64,000 nucleotides of DNA from contig NC_013891.1 in assembly GCF_000027145.1 (NCBI RefSeq), forward strand, positions 1,488,001 through 1,552,000. Direction: 5' to 3'. The DNA comes from Listeria seeligeri serovar 1/2b str. SLCC3954 (GTDB lineage Bacteria; Bacillota; Bacilli; Lactobacillales; Listeriaceae). The notes under the pieces are model-generated. The model did no database searches. It was not told where the DNA came from and worked only from the letters and a program-made list of their open reading frames with translations. A program made the translations under genes and the position numbers. Shown here piece by piece: positions 1 through 8,467 of this stretch (positions are counted from its first letter, which is position 1; every line of letters starts with the position of its first letter).

Positions 1-312
1 TGTTGCGCCGATGAATGCGCCGATAAATTGAGCAATAATATATGGTAATACATAATTCCACGGGAATGCTCCTGCAAGCGCCATACCAATCGTTACTGCA
101 GGGTTAAGATGTGCCATGCTCATGTACCCGGAAACATAAACTCCCATTGTAACACCGAGCCCCCATGCAAAAGTAACAACGACCCAGCCGGCATTCTCTG
201 CTTTAGATTTTTTCAGTGAAACGCCCGCTACAACACCTGCACCTAAAATAATTAGGATTGCGGTACCAATTAATTCACCTAAAAACTGTGTTGCTAAACT
301 TGTGTCAATCAT
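1..312 (-). CDS. glpF: Glycerol uptake facilitator (aquaglyceroporin), 5' part only
   Basis: Membrane channel of the MIP family that lets glycerol enter by facilitated diffusion. My translation of the minus strand starts MIDTSLATQFLGELIGTAIL and runs 104 codons before the window edge. Visible are a first membrane helix (about residues 8-30), a second helix (about 42-63) and the first pore box HLNPAVT with Asn70-Pro71-Ala72. The second NPA box lies outside the window. The ATG at 312 follows an AGGAG site about 9 bases upstream. In Listeria glpK normally follows; that is off the edge here. The leader (see 398-460) suggests control by glycerol through antitermination and by CcpA. Confidence 0.93.
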   Translation of the reverse strand, partial: MIDTSLATQFLGELIGTAILIILGAGVVAGVSLKKSKAENAGWVVVTFAWGLGVTMGVYVSGYMSMAHLNPAVTIGMALAGAFPWNYVLPYIIAQFIGAFIGAT

Positions 313-397
313 CTTTTCCAACTCCTTCTTCTTGCTTATTTGTAGCACCGGAATTTCCCTTAACTAGTCCCCTTACATTCCGATTATCAATTAACTT

Positions 398-460
398 CAA
401 AAAAAGAAATGACAATCAAAACATAGGCAAACTAATGCCTTGCATCGTTTCGATTGTCAT
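398..460 (-). promoter_or_regulatory. glpF leader terminator, probable GlpP-type antitermination site
   Basis: On the minus strand ATGACAATCGAAAC pairs with GTTTTGATTGTCAT (one mismatch); a nested AGGCA/TGCCT stem sits in the loop, and the stem is followed by TTTCTTTTTTT. The hairpin begins roughly 25 bases after the predicted transcription start and ends about 85 bases before the glpF ATG, so it acts as an attenuator rather than a gene end. In Bacillus, GlpP with glycerol-3-phosphate relieves similar leader terminators of glp genes. The role here is inferred from that. Confidence 0.7.
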
Positions 461-492
461 CTCTTCTCCTGACATGTTAATTAACTTGAGTC

Positions 493-522
493 TATTTAAC
501 CATATCAAGAAAACGCTGTCAA
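493..522 (-). promoter_or_regulatory. glpF promoter overlapped by a cre-like CcpA site
   Basis: Minus strand TTGACA (517-522), then an 18-base gap to TAAATA (493-498), or 17 to TTAAAT. The 15-mer TTGACAGCGTTTTCT at 508-522 fits the cre consensus WTGNAANCGNWNNCW at all but one position and covers the -35 box, which would give glucose repression. The 313-680 gap holds only this promoter, the leader hairpin and the rpmA terminator. Confidence 0.65.
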
Positions 523-642
523 TCAAACGACTTGTCCCATTTTTCACAATGTATGTATCTTAATCTGCCTCTTTACATTTACCCCAATTCAAAAGGTTTC
601 TAACCCTATTTGCAAGAAATTATTTCACAAACAAAACCACAC

Positions 643-668
643 AAAAAAACCGCCACAAGTGACGGTTT
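643..668 (-). terminator. Terminator of rplU-prp-rpmA
   Basis: On the minus strand ACCGTCA pairs with TGGCGGT across a short loop and runs into seven T, starting about 12 bases after the rpmA stop codon. Confidence 0.85.
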
Positions 669-680
669 TATTTAATCTTA

Positions 681-971
681 TTAAGCTTCTTGTACTTCAG
701 GATAAACGCTAACTTTTTTCTTGTCGCGTCCCATACGTTCAAAACGCACAACGCCGTCAGTTTTAGCGAATAAAGTATCATCGCCGCCACGTCCTACGTT
801 AGTTCCTGGATAGATTTTAGTACCACGTTGACGGTAAAGAATAGATCCACCAGTAACAAATTGTCCGTCCGCACGTTTTGCACCTAAACGTTTAGATTCA
901 GAGTCACGTCCGTTAGAAGTCGAACCGCCACCCTTTTTGTGCGCAAAATGTTGAATATCAAATTTTAACAT
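681..971 (-). CDS. rpmA: 50S ribosomal protein L27 with cleavable N-terminal extension
   Basis: Large-subunit protein whose N-terminal arm reaches the peptidyl transferase centre. The 96-residue product begins [18 protein letters not shown]. The nine residues up to the Phe are the Firmicutes extension, removed by the Prp protease after QHF to expose AHKKGGGS. The gene for Prp lies directly upstream (14-base gap) in the same operon. The start has the strong site TAGGAGGTG. The order rplU-prp-rpmA is conserved across Firmicutes. Confidence 0.97.
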
Positions 972-984
972 GAAATTCCACCTC

Positions 985-1302
985 CTATTTGGAGTTAATT
1001 TTTATATGATCAGGATAGCTGTACGCTAATGACCTTAGTTGATTTTCCATCCCTGTAAGCAAGATTTGAACCACTTCATCTCTAACAAAATCAGCAGGTA
1101 CAGAATAGTGAAGGTAACCCTTATCCTCTTCTATTACAGGTTCAAAGTCACGAACTTCTGAAATAGCATTCACCATACCAAAAGCAATTGACGAGGCACC
1201 TGCACAAACCAAATCACTACCATGTTCGGCAAAATCGGCATGTCCACTCATTGTAAAAGAAATTATTTGATTGTCTTCTCGCAAAACATCGACTTGAATC
1301 AT
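985..1302 (-). CDS. prp: Ribosomal-processing cysteine protease Prp (L27 maturation)
   Basis: Small cysteine protease (105 residues; formerly YsxB) that trims the N-terminal extension of L27. The catalytic pair is visible as His21 in [12 protein letters not shown] and Cys33 in DLVCAGAS, matching the pattern described for the Staphylococcus enzyme. It sits between rplU and rpmA with gaps of 18 and 13 bases, so protease and substrate are co-translated. AAGGA lies 8 bases before the ATG. Function is from family knowledge; the catalytic residues are seen directly. Confidence 0.95.
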
Positions 1303-1320
1303 TTTTTTCGTCCTTTCAAA

Positions 1321-1629
1321 TTAAGCATTGATTGCATCAATAGTTAATTTTGTGTAAGGTTGACGATGACCTTGTTTTTTGTGGTAGTTCTTTTTCGGTT
1401 TATATTTATAAACTGTCAATTTCTTCGCACGGCCTTGTTTTTCAACTTTAGCTGTTACAGTTGCTCCGTCCACGAATGGAACGCCAACTTTAGCGGAATC
1501 TCCGCCTACGAATAGAACTTTGTCAAAAGTAACAACATCACCAACTTCACCTGCTAATTTCTCAACATAGATTTCTTGGCCTGCTTCTACTTTGATTTGT
1601 TTCCCACCTGTTTCAATAATTGCGTACAT
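1321..1629 (-). CDS. rplU: 50S ribosomal protein L21
   Basis: Binds 23S rRNA in the large subunit. The product has 102 residues, the family length, starts [18 protein letters not shown] and ends in the conserved basic stretch [19 protein letters not shown]. First gene of rplU-prp-rpmA. GAGGAGG precedes the ATG. A structured leader (1632-1737) and a promoter lie just upstream, so expression is probably autoregulated at the RNA level. Confidence 0.98.
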
Positions 1630-1631
1630 AC

Positions 1632-1737
1632 TTGCACCTCCTCATATACTAAGACTCGCCATCACAGGGGATTCGCGGTTGCAAATACTTGACCCAGCTC
1701 TGTGCGGTTGTAGCTTGGTGCGCTACAAACATAACAG
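1632..1737 (-). promoter_or_regulatory. Ribosomal protein L21 leader RNA
   Basis: About 105 transcribed bases upstream of rplU contain nested pairing elements, for example GTAGCGCACCAAGCTAC (stem GTAG-C/G-CTAC), then CCGCACAGAGCTGGG and repeated AACCGC. Position and sequence fit the L21 leader family known upstream of rplU in Bacilli. The assignment is by recollection of that family, not a covariance search. Confidence 0.75.
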
Positions 1738-1741
1738 TAAA

Positions 1742-1771
1742 ATGATAGCATAAAGAAGTCACTAATGTCAA
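1742..1771 (-). promoter_or_regulatory. rplU promoter
   Basis: TTGACA (1766-1771), 18-base spacer, TATCAT (1742-1747) with an extended TGn before the -10. It begins 14 bases after the stop codon of the upstream RNase G gene, so no terminator fits between them. Confidence 0.8.
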
Positions 1772-1784
1772 TCAATTACTGATT

Positions 1785-3137
1785 TTAGTTCTCTACACGT
1801 AAAATTTGGTAGAATGGTACTCGCTCATCCGCTACTTCCCAATCAATCGGCGCTTCATTTAAAATGTTTAAATCGAGGAAAGCATCTAATACATCTTCTG
1901 TTGTAATTATTTGGATACTATCCGGTTCCCCTTGCATAATACCAGTAAGTTCACGTTCTAATTGGTAAGCAAGCGTATCTTTTGAAGCTACATGACCTGT
2001 TCCATAACAAACTGGACAAGGAATTGTTGTAACTTCTAGAAAAGATCGTTGCTTCTTACGTCTGGTTAACTGTAGCAGCCCTGACTGCGAAAGTGCCGCA
2101 ATCTGAGTTGTCGTATATTCTTCACGTGTTTGTCTTTCTATCGTCTCGTAAAGCTCCGTGTAACCTTCCTCAGACATTCCCCCGATGAAATCTACCAAAA
2201 TCATACCACTCATATTGCGAAGACGAATTTGTCGAAGAATTTCAGAAACTGCTTTTTGATTAATCAATGCAACTGTTTTTTCTTTTTCAGTAGACCCTTT
2301 ATAGCCACCAGAGTTAACATCAATCACCCACATTGCTTCTGTTTTTTCAATAAAAAGAGAAGAACCATTTGTAAGATGAACAACCGGTCGAGCAAGTCGT
2401 TCCATTTGTGGTTGAATCTTTAAATCAGCAAAAATATCAGCACTTTTCTTTACAATTACTTCCCCATCAACATCTATTGATTTAGCAAAGTCAAAATCAT
2501 CTGTCAAAATTTCGATTGGTTGATAACGTTGGATAAATTGTTTTGCGCTAGAAAAAACACCTGAATCAGAATCCTTAAGAAGGCCAGGTTTCTTCCGCTT
2601 TTTACTTTTTCGAACCAATTGTTGGTACCGTTCTCTCGCTTCATTTAAGGCATTCTCCAGCTGTTCTTCAGTAGCATTTTCGGCATCAGAACGAATGATT
2701 ACTGCTTCATCTTCTAATAAAAGAGCTTCCATTGTTGTTTTTAACGAATCTTTATCCATAATTCTTTTGGAAATAGAAACATATTCTTTCCCGTGCAGAT
2801 AAACCAGTAAGTCACCTGAAAATTCTAGCACAGCTGTCAAAAGTGGTAGTTTGGTTGCACTGCCTTCTCGAACAACTTGAACAGGTAATTTAGCGCCTTG
2901 TGTTTTCTCATAAATGTCCGGGATATCTTTCAAATGAATAAAACCTTTTCTCTGATTACCTAAGTCAACAAAAGCTGCATTTATTTTCCGGTCAATTTTT
3001 TGAATAAAACCATAAAAAATGTCCCCTACTTGTATTTTTTCAGACGGTCTAATGATTTCCATATCAATTAGTAAATCATTTTCTAAAACAGCAATTCGTT
3101 TTTCGATATGAGCTGCACTTATTACTACTTTTTTCAT
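1785..3137 (-). CDS. rng: Ribonuclease G/E family endoribonuclease
   Basis: Single-strand-specific endoribonuclease of the RNase E/G family, acting in rRNA or mRNA processing. The 450-residue protein is the compact RNase G form without the long RNase E tail. An S1-type RNA-binding domain occupies about residues 35-125. Catalytic Asp273 (WVIDVNSGG) and Asp316 (ILVDFIGG) are present, and the zinc-link CPVC is at 374-377. It follows the minCD terminator and precedes the rplU promoter, where Bacillus has spoIVFA/FB. AAGGTGA precedes the ATG. B. subtilis lacks this family, so its presence is a difference from Bacillus. Confidence 0.93.
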   Translation of the reverse strand: MKKVVISAAHIEKRIAVLENDLLIDMEIIRPSEKIQVGDIFYGFIQKIDRKINAAFVDLGNQRKGFIHLKDIPDIYEKTQGAKLPVQVVREGSATKLPLLTAVLEFSGDLLVYLHGKEYVSISKRIMDKDSLKTTMEALLLEDEAVIIRSDAENATEEQLENALNEARERYQQLVRKSKKRKKPGLLKDSDSGVFSSAKQFIQRYQPIEILTDDFDFAKSIDVDGEVIVKKSADIFADLKIQPQMERLARPVVHLTNGSSLFIEKTEAMWVIDVNSGGYKGSTEKEKTVALINQKAVSEILRQIRLRNMSGMILVDFIGGMSEEGYTELYETIERQTREEYTTTQIAALSQSGLLQLTRRKKQRSFLEVTTIPCPVCYGTGHVASKDTLAYQLERELTGIMQGEPDSIQIITTEDVLDAFLDLNILNEAPIDWEVADERVPFYQILRVEN

Positions 3138-3155
3138 TTAATCACCTTTTTATAA

Positions 3156-3183
3156 AGACCCTTCATCTATTGATAAAGGGTCT
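3156..3183 (-). terminator. Hairpin between minD and rng
   Basis: AGACCCTT pairs with AAGGGTCT, followed on the minus strand by TTTAT. The T tract is short, so some read-through into rng is likely. Confidence 0.6.
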
Positions 3184-3188
3184 AATTT

Positions 3189-3989
3189 TTATTTTCCGCC
3201 AAAAAGTTGTTTTAAGCGAGCGAAGAATCCAGGCTTTTTCGTTTCGATAGACATTAATGGGATTGATTCCCCCAGAATGCGTCGAGCGATATTTCGATAG
3301 CCCTGAGATGCACGGTTATTTGGCAGCATCGCAACAGGGTCTCCACTGTTGGATGAACGAATAACTTCATCATCATCAATAATAATTCCGAGTAGTTCAA
3401 TTGATAAATGTGTTGTAATTTCATCAATATCCATCACGTCACCATTCATCATCATTTGCGTACGAATACGATTAATAATAAGTTTCGGTGGTTCAATATC
3501 TTCTTTTTCCAGCAAACCGATAATTCGATCAGCATCACGCACAGCGGAAATTTCTGGAGTAGTAACAACAATTGCTTTATCTGCCCCTGCAACAGCATTC
3601 TTATATCCTGTTTCAATTCCTGCTGGACAATCGATTAAAATGTAATCATAATCGGGTCGTAATTGATTAATTAAATCTATCATCTGTTCACCCGAAACCG
3701 CGCTTTTATCGGTTGTTTGAGCCGCTGGAAGCAAGAAAAGTAAATCATCAAAGCGTTTATCTTTTATCATTGCTTGATGAATTTTGCATCGACCTTCCAC
3801 AACATCAACTAAATCATATATAATTCGATTTTCAAGACCTAAAACAACGTCTAAATTGCGAAGGCCGATATCCATATCAATCAAGCACACTTTCTTACCT
3901 TGAAGAGCAAGTGCCGTTCCCAAGTTAGCAGTTGAAGTAGTTTTTCCTACTCCACCTTTCCCAGAAGTAATGACTATAGCTTCTCCCAT
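3189..3989 (-). CDS. minD: Septum site-determining ATPase MinD
   Basis: Membrane-associated ParA-family ATPase that carries the division inhibitor MinC to the membrane and keeps septa away from the poles. The 266 residues start with the deviant Walker A GKGGVGKTT (10-18) and end in an amphipathic membrane-targeting helix KKPGFFARLKQLFGGK. Strong GGAGGG site; starts 2 bases after minC. Listeria-type cells use MinCD without an obvious MinE here. Confidence 0.97.
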   Translation of the reverse strand: MGEAIVITSGKGGVGKTTSTANLGTALALQGKKVCLIDMDIGLRNLDVVLGLENRIIYDLVDVVEGRCKIHQAMIKDKRFDDLLFLLPAAQTTDKSAVSGEQMIDLINQLRPDYDYILIDCPAGIETGYKNAVAGADKAIVVTTPEISAVRDADRIIGLLEKEDIEPPKLIINRIRTQMMMNGDVMDIDEITTHLSIELLGIIIDDDEVIRSSNSGDPVAMLPNNRASQGYRNIARRILGESIPLMSIETKKPGFFARLKQLFGGK

Positions 3990-3991
3990 GT

Positions 3992-4669
3992 TTAACGCCC
4001 TCCTTGAAAATTAGAAATTTCAGGTCTAATTTTTCTTATCTTATGTATCTCGTCAATAACAATTTCTCCAGCGTCATTTACAAACGCCGAAAACAAATCC
4101 GTATCTTGAATTTCTTTATATTCTTCGTTATCAAAACCATAAACCTTGCTACCAATTCTAACTTGTGACGGATAAAGGAACTTCCCTGCTACAACCGCGT
4201 TTTCATCACCTTCAAAACCAGCATGAATTATACCTTTAATATTTCCTAGTACAAAAACATTTCCATTAGAACGAATTTGTCCACCAGGATTCACATCACC
4301 AATCAACAAAAAATCACCCGGCACTTGAACAACCTGACCGGACCGAATAATGGTTGCCATAGAAAAAATTTGATCTTTCTCTTTCCATTTTTTTGCATCA
4401 GCTTTAGACATAACATTACTATAGAATGCACTAATTTTCATTTGACTATTATTATGAATAATGTTTGATATTTCGAGTTCTTCTTCCTCTGAAAACAGAC
4501 GGTTACCAATTTGAACTTGTACCTCTAACTTTTCACCAGAGTATGGGTTTTGTTTTTTATCAGCTAGTAATTGCGATAATTCTTGTTGTAATTCAACAAA
4601 ACTCGCCTTATCACTAAGAAAAATACTAATGCCATCTTTTGTGCCTTTAATTTGAACATTCTTCTTCAT
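3992..4669 (-). CDS. minC: Septum formation inhibitor MinC
   Basis: Inhibits FtsZ assembly when recruited by MinD. The N-terminal half (about 1-100) is the FtsZ-interacting domain. The C-terminal beta-helix carries the repeats VPGDFLLIGDVNPGGQIRS and GNVFVLGNIKGIIHAG that bind MinD. I start it at the ATG at 4669 (225 residues), because GGGGTG lies 9 bases upstream. An in-frame GTG at 4681 lies inside that binding site and has none of its own. Two bases separate it from minD, so the two are an operon. Confidence 0.95.
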   Translation of the reverse strand: MKKNVQIKGTKDGISIFLSDKASFVELQQELSQLLADKKQNPYSGEKLEVQVQIGNRLFSEEEELEISNIIHNNSQMKISAFYSNVMSKADAKKWKEKDQIFSMATIIRSGQVVQVPGDFLLIGDVNPGGQIRSNGNVFVLGNIKGIIHAGFEGDENAVVAGKFLYPSQVRIGSKVYGFDNEEYKEIQDTDLFSAFVNDAGEIVIDEIHKIRKIRPEISNFQGGR

Positions 4670-4777
4670 ATACCATTTCACCCCGCAACATTTATACTCT
4701 AGTCCTTAGTATACACTAACTCAAATTAAATGATAATAAAAAAATACTTTTTTGAAAAAAACAGCCTGAAATCGCAA

Positions 4778-4800
4778 ACTGTGAAAAGCACTTCCACAGT
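4778..4800 (-). terminator. Hairpin after mreD
   Basis: ACTGTGGAAG pairs with CTTTTCACAGT over a tiny loop. The seven-T run comes only about 16 bases later, so this is a weak or atypical terminator between the mre and min groups. Confidence 0.45.
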
Positions 4801-4848
4801 CATACTTTTTCAAGTAATAGCGAATTCAAACTGCCAATATAACAATAA

Positions 4849-5367
4849 CTACTCTGATTTAACCAACCGATTTAAGAAAAGTCGGAATGGGAAATAAACA
4901 ATTAAAAAGAATGCCAGATTAAACAAAATCGTCGTCCATAAACGCTGATCAATAAAAACTGGGATACTCATTGTTGTTGAACCAATTAAATAATAAAATG
5001 CATATACCAGACTCTCTGTAAGAATAACGTTAAAAATAGCAATTAAACCAACCAAGAAGATATTATTTTGTAAAACTTTCATAAATTTATCCGTGATATA
5101 CACAGTGAAAGGGAAAATAGCAAAATAAATGCCCATAACGCCAGTATAATAAATATCAAACAATATACCTAAAATAAAAGCATATACTAAAGTGGTATTG
5201 CGTTTATAAAAACACGTCATTATTGTTAACATTACGAGTAAAAAATGTGGAATAAACAAATGTTTATCATTAAAAAGCTCATTACCAAATTGAAGACTAA
5301 AGACGCCTTCTAATATAAAGGCGCCAACCATGATTGCAGGGAGAGCAATATTTTTCTTAACATTCAT
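4849..5367 (-). CDS. mreD: Rod-shape determining membrane protein MreD
   Basis: Integral membrane partner of MreC in the elongasome. The 172 residues are almost entirely hydrophobic with about five membrane helices, starting in LPAIMVGAFILEGVF and ending LVYFPFRLFLNRLVKSE-like basic tail. The family is recognised by length, hydropathy and position directly after mreC (2-base gap), not by catalytic motifs. GGAGGGGAG precedes the ATG. Confidence 0.94.
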   Translation of the reverse strand: MNVKKNIALPAIMVGAFILEGVFSLQFGNELFNDKHLFIPHFLLVMLTIMTCFYKRNTTLVYAFILGILFDIYYTGVMGIYFAIFPFTVYITDKFMKVLQNNIFLVGLIAIFNVILTESLVYAFYYLIGSTTMSIPVFIDQRLWTTILFNLAFFLIVYFPFRLFLNRLVKSE

Positions 5368-5369
5368 GA

Positions 5370-6257
5370 TTACTCCCCTCCAGTCGTGTCCGAGCTAGTC
5401 GTATCATCGGCTGAGGTTCCTGTTTCCGCTGAACGCTTCAAAACAGTAACATGATTTAAATCATATATATCAGCACCAGATTTGATATATGCTGTTTGAG
5501 ATAATCCCATTTTATCGGTTTCTACTTTTTCAATTGTACCGATGAAAATACCGGCTGGGAATTTCCCGCCAAGTCCAGAAGTAACAACTTTCTGGCCTTT
5601 TTTAAACTTCATATCATACGGCAATTGTTTTAATTCAAGTAACTTAGTATCGCTGTCATAACCATTGATAATTCCATAGGCATTTTCAGAACCTTGTACT
5701 TTAGCAGAAACACGATTCTTCACATCGGATGAAGTTAATAGTTCCACTGTAGCCGATTTTGCACCTGTAGTTGTTACTTTACCAATCAAGCCATTTGGAG
5801 TAGTGACGGCCATATCCGGTTTTACCCCATCACTTGAACCTTTGTCAATTTCTATTTGATCATTCCAATTAGTTGGATTTCTAGAAATAACTGAAGCATT
5901 TACCGGATCATAGTCACGAAGACTATCAGCAATATCAAGATTTTCTTTTAAATCTTTATTTTCTTTTTTTAAGTCTGCAACTTCACTTTCAAGTTGTGCC
6001 AATTCTTCTAAACGTTCTTTCAGATGTTGATTTTCAGTGTAGGTATTTTTCAAGTCTGCAACTCCACCAAATACACCTGAGACAAATGAAGTAGGCTTAG
6101 CTACAATATTTTCACCAAATCCAACAACATCTTTCACAAATTGTTCTGGCCACGAAGCATTCTCACGATCACGTAAAGAAAAACCAACTAACGCGACAAG
6201 AACAATAATAGATATTAACAAGATAATCAAACGTTTATTTAGAAAAAATTGTGGCAT
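5370..6257 (-). CDS. mreC: Cell shape-determining protein MreC
   Basis: Bitopic scaffold linking cytoplasmic MreB to the wall synthases. A signal anchor spans about residues 9-26 (LIILLISIIVLVALVGF). A coiled coil follows at about 70-110 (KERLEELAQLESEVADLKKE), then a beta-rich extracellular domain to about 275 and a Ser/Thr-rich tail (TGTSADDTTSSDTTGGE). The length of 295 is normal. Middle gene of mreBCD. Confidence 0.96.
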   Translation of the reverse strand: MPQFFLNKRLIILLISIIVLVALVGFSLRDRENASWPEQFVKDVVGFGENIVAKPTSFVSGVFGGVADLKNTYTENQHLKERLEELAQLESEVADLKKENKDLKENLDIADSLRDYDPVNASVISRNPTNWNDQIEIDKGSSDGVKPDMAVTTPNGLIGKVTTTGAKSATVELLTSSDVKNRVSAKVQGSENAYGIINGYDSDTKLLELKQLPYDMKFKKGQKVVTSGLGGKFPAGIFIGTIEKVETDKMGLSQTAYIKSGADIYDLNHVTVLKRSAETGTSADDTTSSDTTGGE

Positions 6258-6343
6258 AACGACACCTCATCTCGTTAGTACTCTTTTTTCGTTTTTTTGG
6301 AAACTAATTCATCTTGTTATATGACATAAATGAGTTTGTCCAT

Positions 6344-7357
6344 CTAGTTCATTTTTTTACGTTTATACATATCCATGTTTTCCAAAGCTTTACCAGTACC
6401 AATTGCCACACAATCAAGTGGTTCATCAGCAATAATAACAGGCATTTTTGTTTCTTCGGAAATAACCGTATCTAAATTACGTAATAATGCTCCTCCACCA
6501 GTAAGTACAATTCCTTTATCCATGATATCTGCGGATAATTCAGGTGGTGTATTTTCTAGTGTACCTTTAACTGCATCAATTATAGCAGCTACAGTATCAG
6601 CTAGAGCTTCACTAATTTCTTCAGGAGTAATTTCAATTGTTTTTGGTAATCCTGTTACTAAATCACGACCACGAATACTAAATGGAGATAAGTCTAATCC
6701 TTTTGGACTAGCAGAGCCAATTTCCATTTTGATTGCTTCCGCTGTACGGTCACCAATTAACAGATTATATTTTTTGCGGATATAATTAATAATAACTTCA
6801 TCTAAATCATCTCCAGCAGTTCTTACCGAGCGACTAGTTACAATTCCACCAAGAGAAATAACAGCTACTTCTGTAGTTCCTCCACCGATATCAACAACCA
6901 TACTACCGGTAGGTTCTCCGACTGGAAGGCCTGCACCGATAGCGGCTGCAAAAGGTTCTTCAATTGTAAAAGCATCTTTAGCTCCTGCTTGACGAGTAGC
7001 ATCAATTACTGCGCGTTTTTCGACACCAGTAATTCCTGAAGGTACACATATCATTACGCGTGGTTTGCTAGCATTAACGCTTTTCCCAGCTTTTTGTATG
7101 TAATACTTCATCATTGCTGCTGTCGTATCATAGTCAGCAATAACTCCATCTTTCATTGGACGGATAGCAACAATATTTCCTGGTGTTCTCCCAATCATAT
7201 TCTTTGCATCGCTACCAACTGCAACAATTTCTTGCGTATCTTTTTTCATTGCAACAACGGAAGGCTCACGAAGGACAATACCTTTTCCCTTCATATAGAC
7301 AAGTGTGTTCGCTGTTCCTAAGTCAATTCCAATATCTTTATTACCAAATCCAAACAT
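6344..7357 (-). CDS. mreB: Rod-shape actin homologue MreB
   Basis: Actin-like ATPase that forms membrane-bound filaments guiding lateral wall synthesis. The 337 residues begin [20 protein letters not shown], with the phosphate-1 motif at about 8-18. The phosphate-2 motif is DIGGGTTEV and the adenosine motif is LTGGGALL near the C-terminus. An amphipathic N-terminus (MFGF) fits membrane binding. First gene of mreBCD. The 423-base gap upstream holds two candidate promoters and a small ORF. Confidence 0.98.
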   Translation of the reverse strand: MFGFGNKDIGIDLGTANTLVYMKGKGIVLREPSVVAMKKDTQEIVAVGSDAKNMIGRTPGNIVAIRPMKDGVIADYDTTAAMMKYYIQKAGKSVNASKPRVMICVPSGITGVEKRAVIDATRQAGAKDAFTIEEPFAAAIGAGLPVGEPTGSMVVDIGGGTTEVAVISLGGIVTSRSVRTAGDDLDEVIINYIRKKYNLLIGDRTAEAIKMEIGSASPKGLDLSPFSIRGRDLVTGLPKTIEITPEEISEALADTVAAIIDAVKGTLENTPPELSADIMDKGIVLTGGGALLRNLDTVISEETKMPVIIADEPLDCVAIGTGKALENMDMYKRKKMN

Positions 7358-7422
7358 CTGTATTCTCCTTTTCCTTCGTAATATTCTACAGGATACATTA
7401 AGTTTCCTTATTCGTCCATTAA

Positions 7423-7491
7423 ATTAACGTTACCTTATCCCTTTGTGTCAATGTTTCTATATAACACATAAACAACCATTTTATTATAACA
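7423..7491 (-). promoter_or_regulatory. Two candidate mreB promoters
   Basis: One is TTGACA (7446-7451), 17 bases, GTTAAT (7423-7428). The other, further upstream, is an extended -10 TGTTATAAT (7483-7491) without a good -35. Both point into mreB. No strong hairpin lies between them and the start. Confidence 0.5.
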
Positions 7492-7584
7492 TAACTAAGA
7501 GTAACAGACATTAATTTTTCATTAGAAGGAAAAAATTTTAACTTTTCTTTAAAAATTATCTTTTATTCTATTATGCGTAACGTA

Positions 7585-7692
7585 TTATTTGTGAAATTCT
7601 AAAAGAGAGAGAATAATTGGGAACATAAACATACCAACTATAACTGAAAAAACACAAATATTGTCTTTATAAACTTTCCACCTATTAAGCAT
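7585..7692 (-). CDS. Small hydrophobic ORF, 35 residues, unknown function
   Basis: I do not recognise it. The reading frame is ATG at 7692 to TAA at 7585, giving MLNRWKVYKDNICVFSVIVG followed by MFMFPIILSLLEFHK. A basic N-terminal segment precedes one likely membrane helix (about 13-31), as in small single-span membrane peptides. AGAAGGTGA lies 6 bases before the ATG, a strong ribosome binding site. A candidate promoter lies at 7725-7753. It sits alone between radC and mreB. It could be a chance ORF; the ribosome binding site and promoter argue for a real one. Confidence 0.5.
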   Translation of the reverse strand: MLNRWKVYKDNICVFSVIVGMFMFPIILSLLEFHK

Positions 7693-7724
7693 GTTTTGTC
7701 ACCTTCTGCATTTTGTTGATACTC

Positions 7725-7753
7725 ACTTTAGCACAAGCTACAAACTATGTCTG
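7725..7753 (-). promoter_or_regulatory. Candidate promoter for the small ORF
   Basis: CAGACA (7748-7753), 17 bases, TAAAGT (7725-7730) preceded by TGC, an extended -10. The -35 is only a partial match to consensus. Confidence 0.4.
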
Positions 7754-7780
7754 TGGATTTTCTGTGAACAATTTTGCTTT

Positions 7781-8455
7781 TTAAAAATAGCCTTTTTCTT
7801 TTAAACTGATATATTTATTTTTCCCTATAATAATATGGTCTAGTAACGTAATCCCAATAATATTACCAGCTTCAACTAATCGTTTGGTTACAAGTAAATC
7901 TTCACTAGAGGGCGACGGATCACCAGAAGGATGGTTGTGGAAACACATAAGAGACGCAGCTGATTTTCTTAAAGCTAATCTAAAAACTTCTCTCGGATGA
8001 ACGATGGATGCATTTAATCCACCAACGAAAATTGTTTGTCTATAGATTACTTGATTTTTTGTATTTAGAAAAATGCAGTGAAAATGTTCTTGAAATAGAA
8101 ATGCTAATTCTGGCATAACTAATTTTACTGCATCGTCAGGGCATCTTATTACAATTTCTTCGCGCTCTGTCACTAAGCTAATTCGTTTCCCTAATTCTAC
8201 TGCTGCCATTATTTTTGAAGCCTTGGCAAGCCCTATTCCGTTAATTAATTGAAGTTCTTCTAAAGAAGCATATTGCATTTCTGCTACATGTTTAAACTTC
8301 ATAATAATCCGATTAGCAATTGTCAAAACAGACTCATTTTTCGTTCCTGTTTCAATTATTATCGCAACAAGCTCTGACGTTGAAAGTGCTTCAATGCCAT
8401 AATTTTGTAGCTTTTCACGGGGCTTTTCGCTCCCTGAAATTTCGTTTGCTAGCAT
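7781..8455 (-). CDS. radC: RadC/UPF0758 family JAB-domain protein
   Basis: A helix-hairpin-helix region ([16 protein letters not shown], about 67-82) precedes a JAMM/MPN+ metal site, [14 protein letters not shown], with His173, His175 and Asp186. The family was once linked to DNA repair, but its function is not established. Start chosen at the ATG at 8455 (224 residues), which follows GGGAGGTG at good spacing; the in-frame GTG at 8461 overlaps that site. It lies 12 bases after comC, probably co-transcribed. Confidence 0.93.
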   Translation of the reverse strand: MLANEISGSEKPREKLQNYGIEALSTSELVAIIIETGTKNESVLTIANRIIMKFKHVAEMQYASLEELQLINGIGLAKASKIMAAVELGKRISLVTEREEIVIRCPDDAVKLVMPELAFLFQEHFHCIFLNTKNQVIYRQTIFVGGLNASIVHPREVFRLALRKSAASLMCFHNHPSGDPSPSSEDLLVTKRLVEAGNIIGITLLDHIIIGKNKYISLKEKGYF

Positions 8456-8467
8456 TACCACACCTCC

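Noticed and set aside
258-563. 101-codon plus-strand ORF
   Set aside because: It runs antisense over the glpF start, leader hairpin and promoter, with no ribosome binding site and unlike any family I know.
4778-4840. Small minus-strand ORF after mreD
   Set aside because: An ATG is present but no purine-rich site precedes it, and the frame runs through a hairpin and T runs.
6375-6785. 136-codon plus-strand ORF in mreB
   Set aside because: Antisense shadow of MreB codons.
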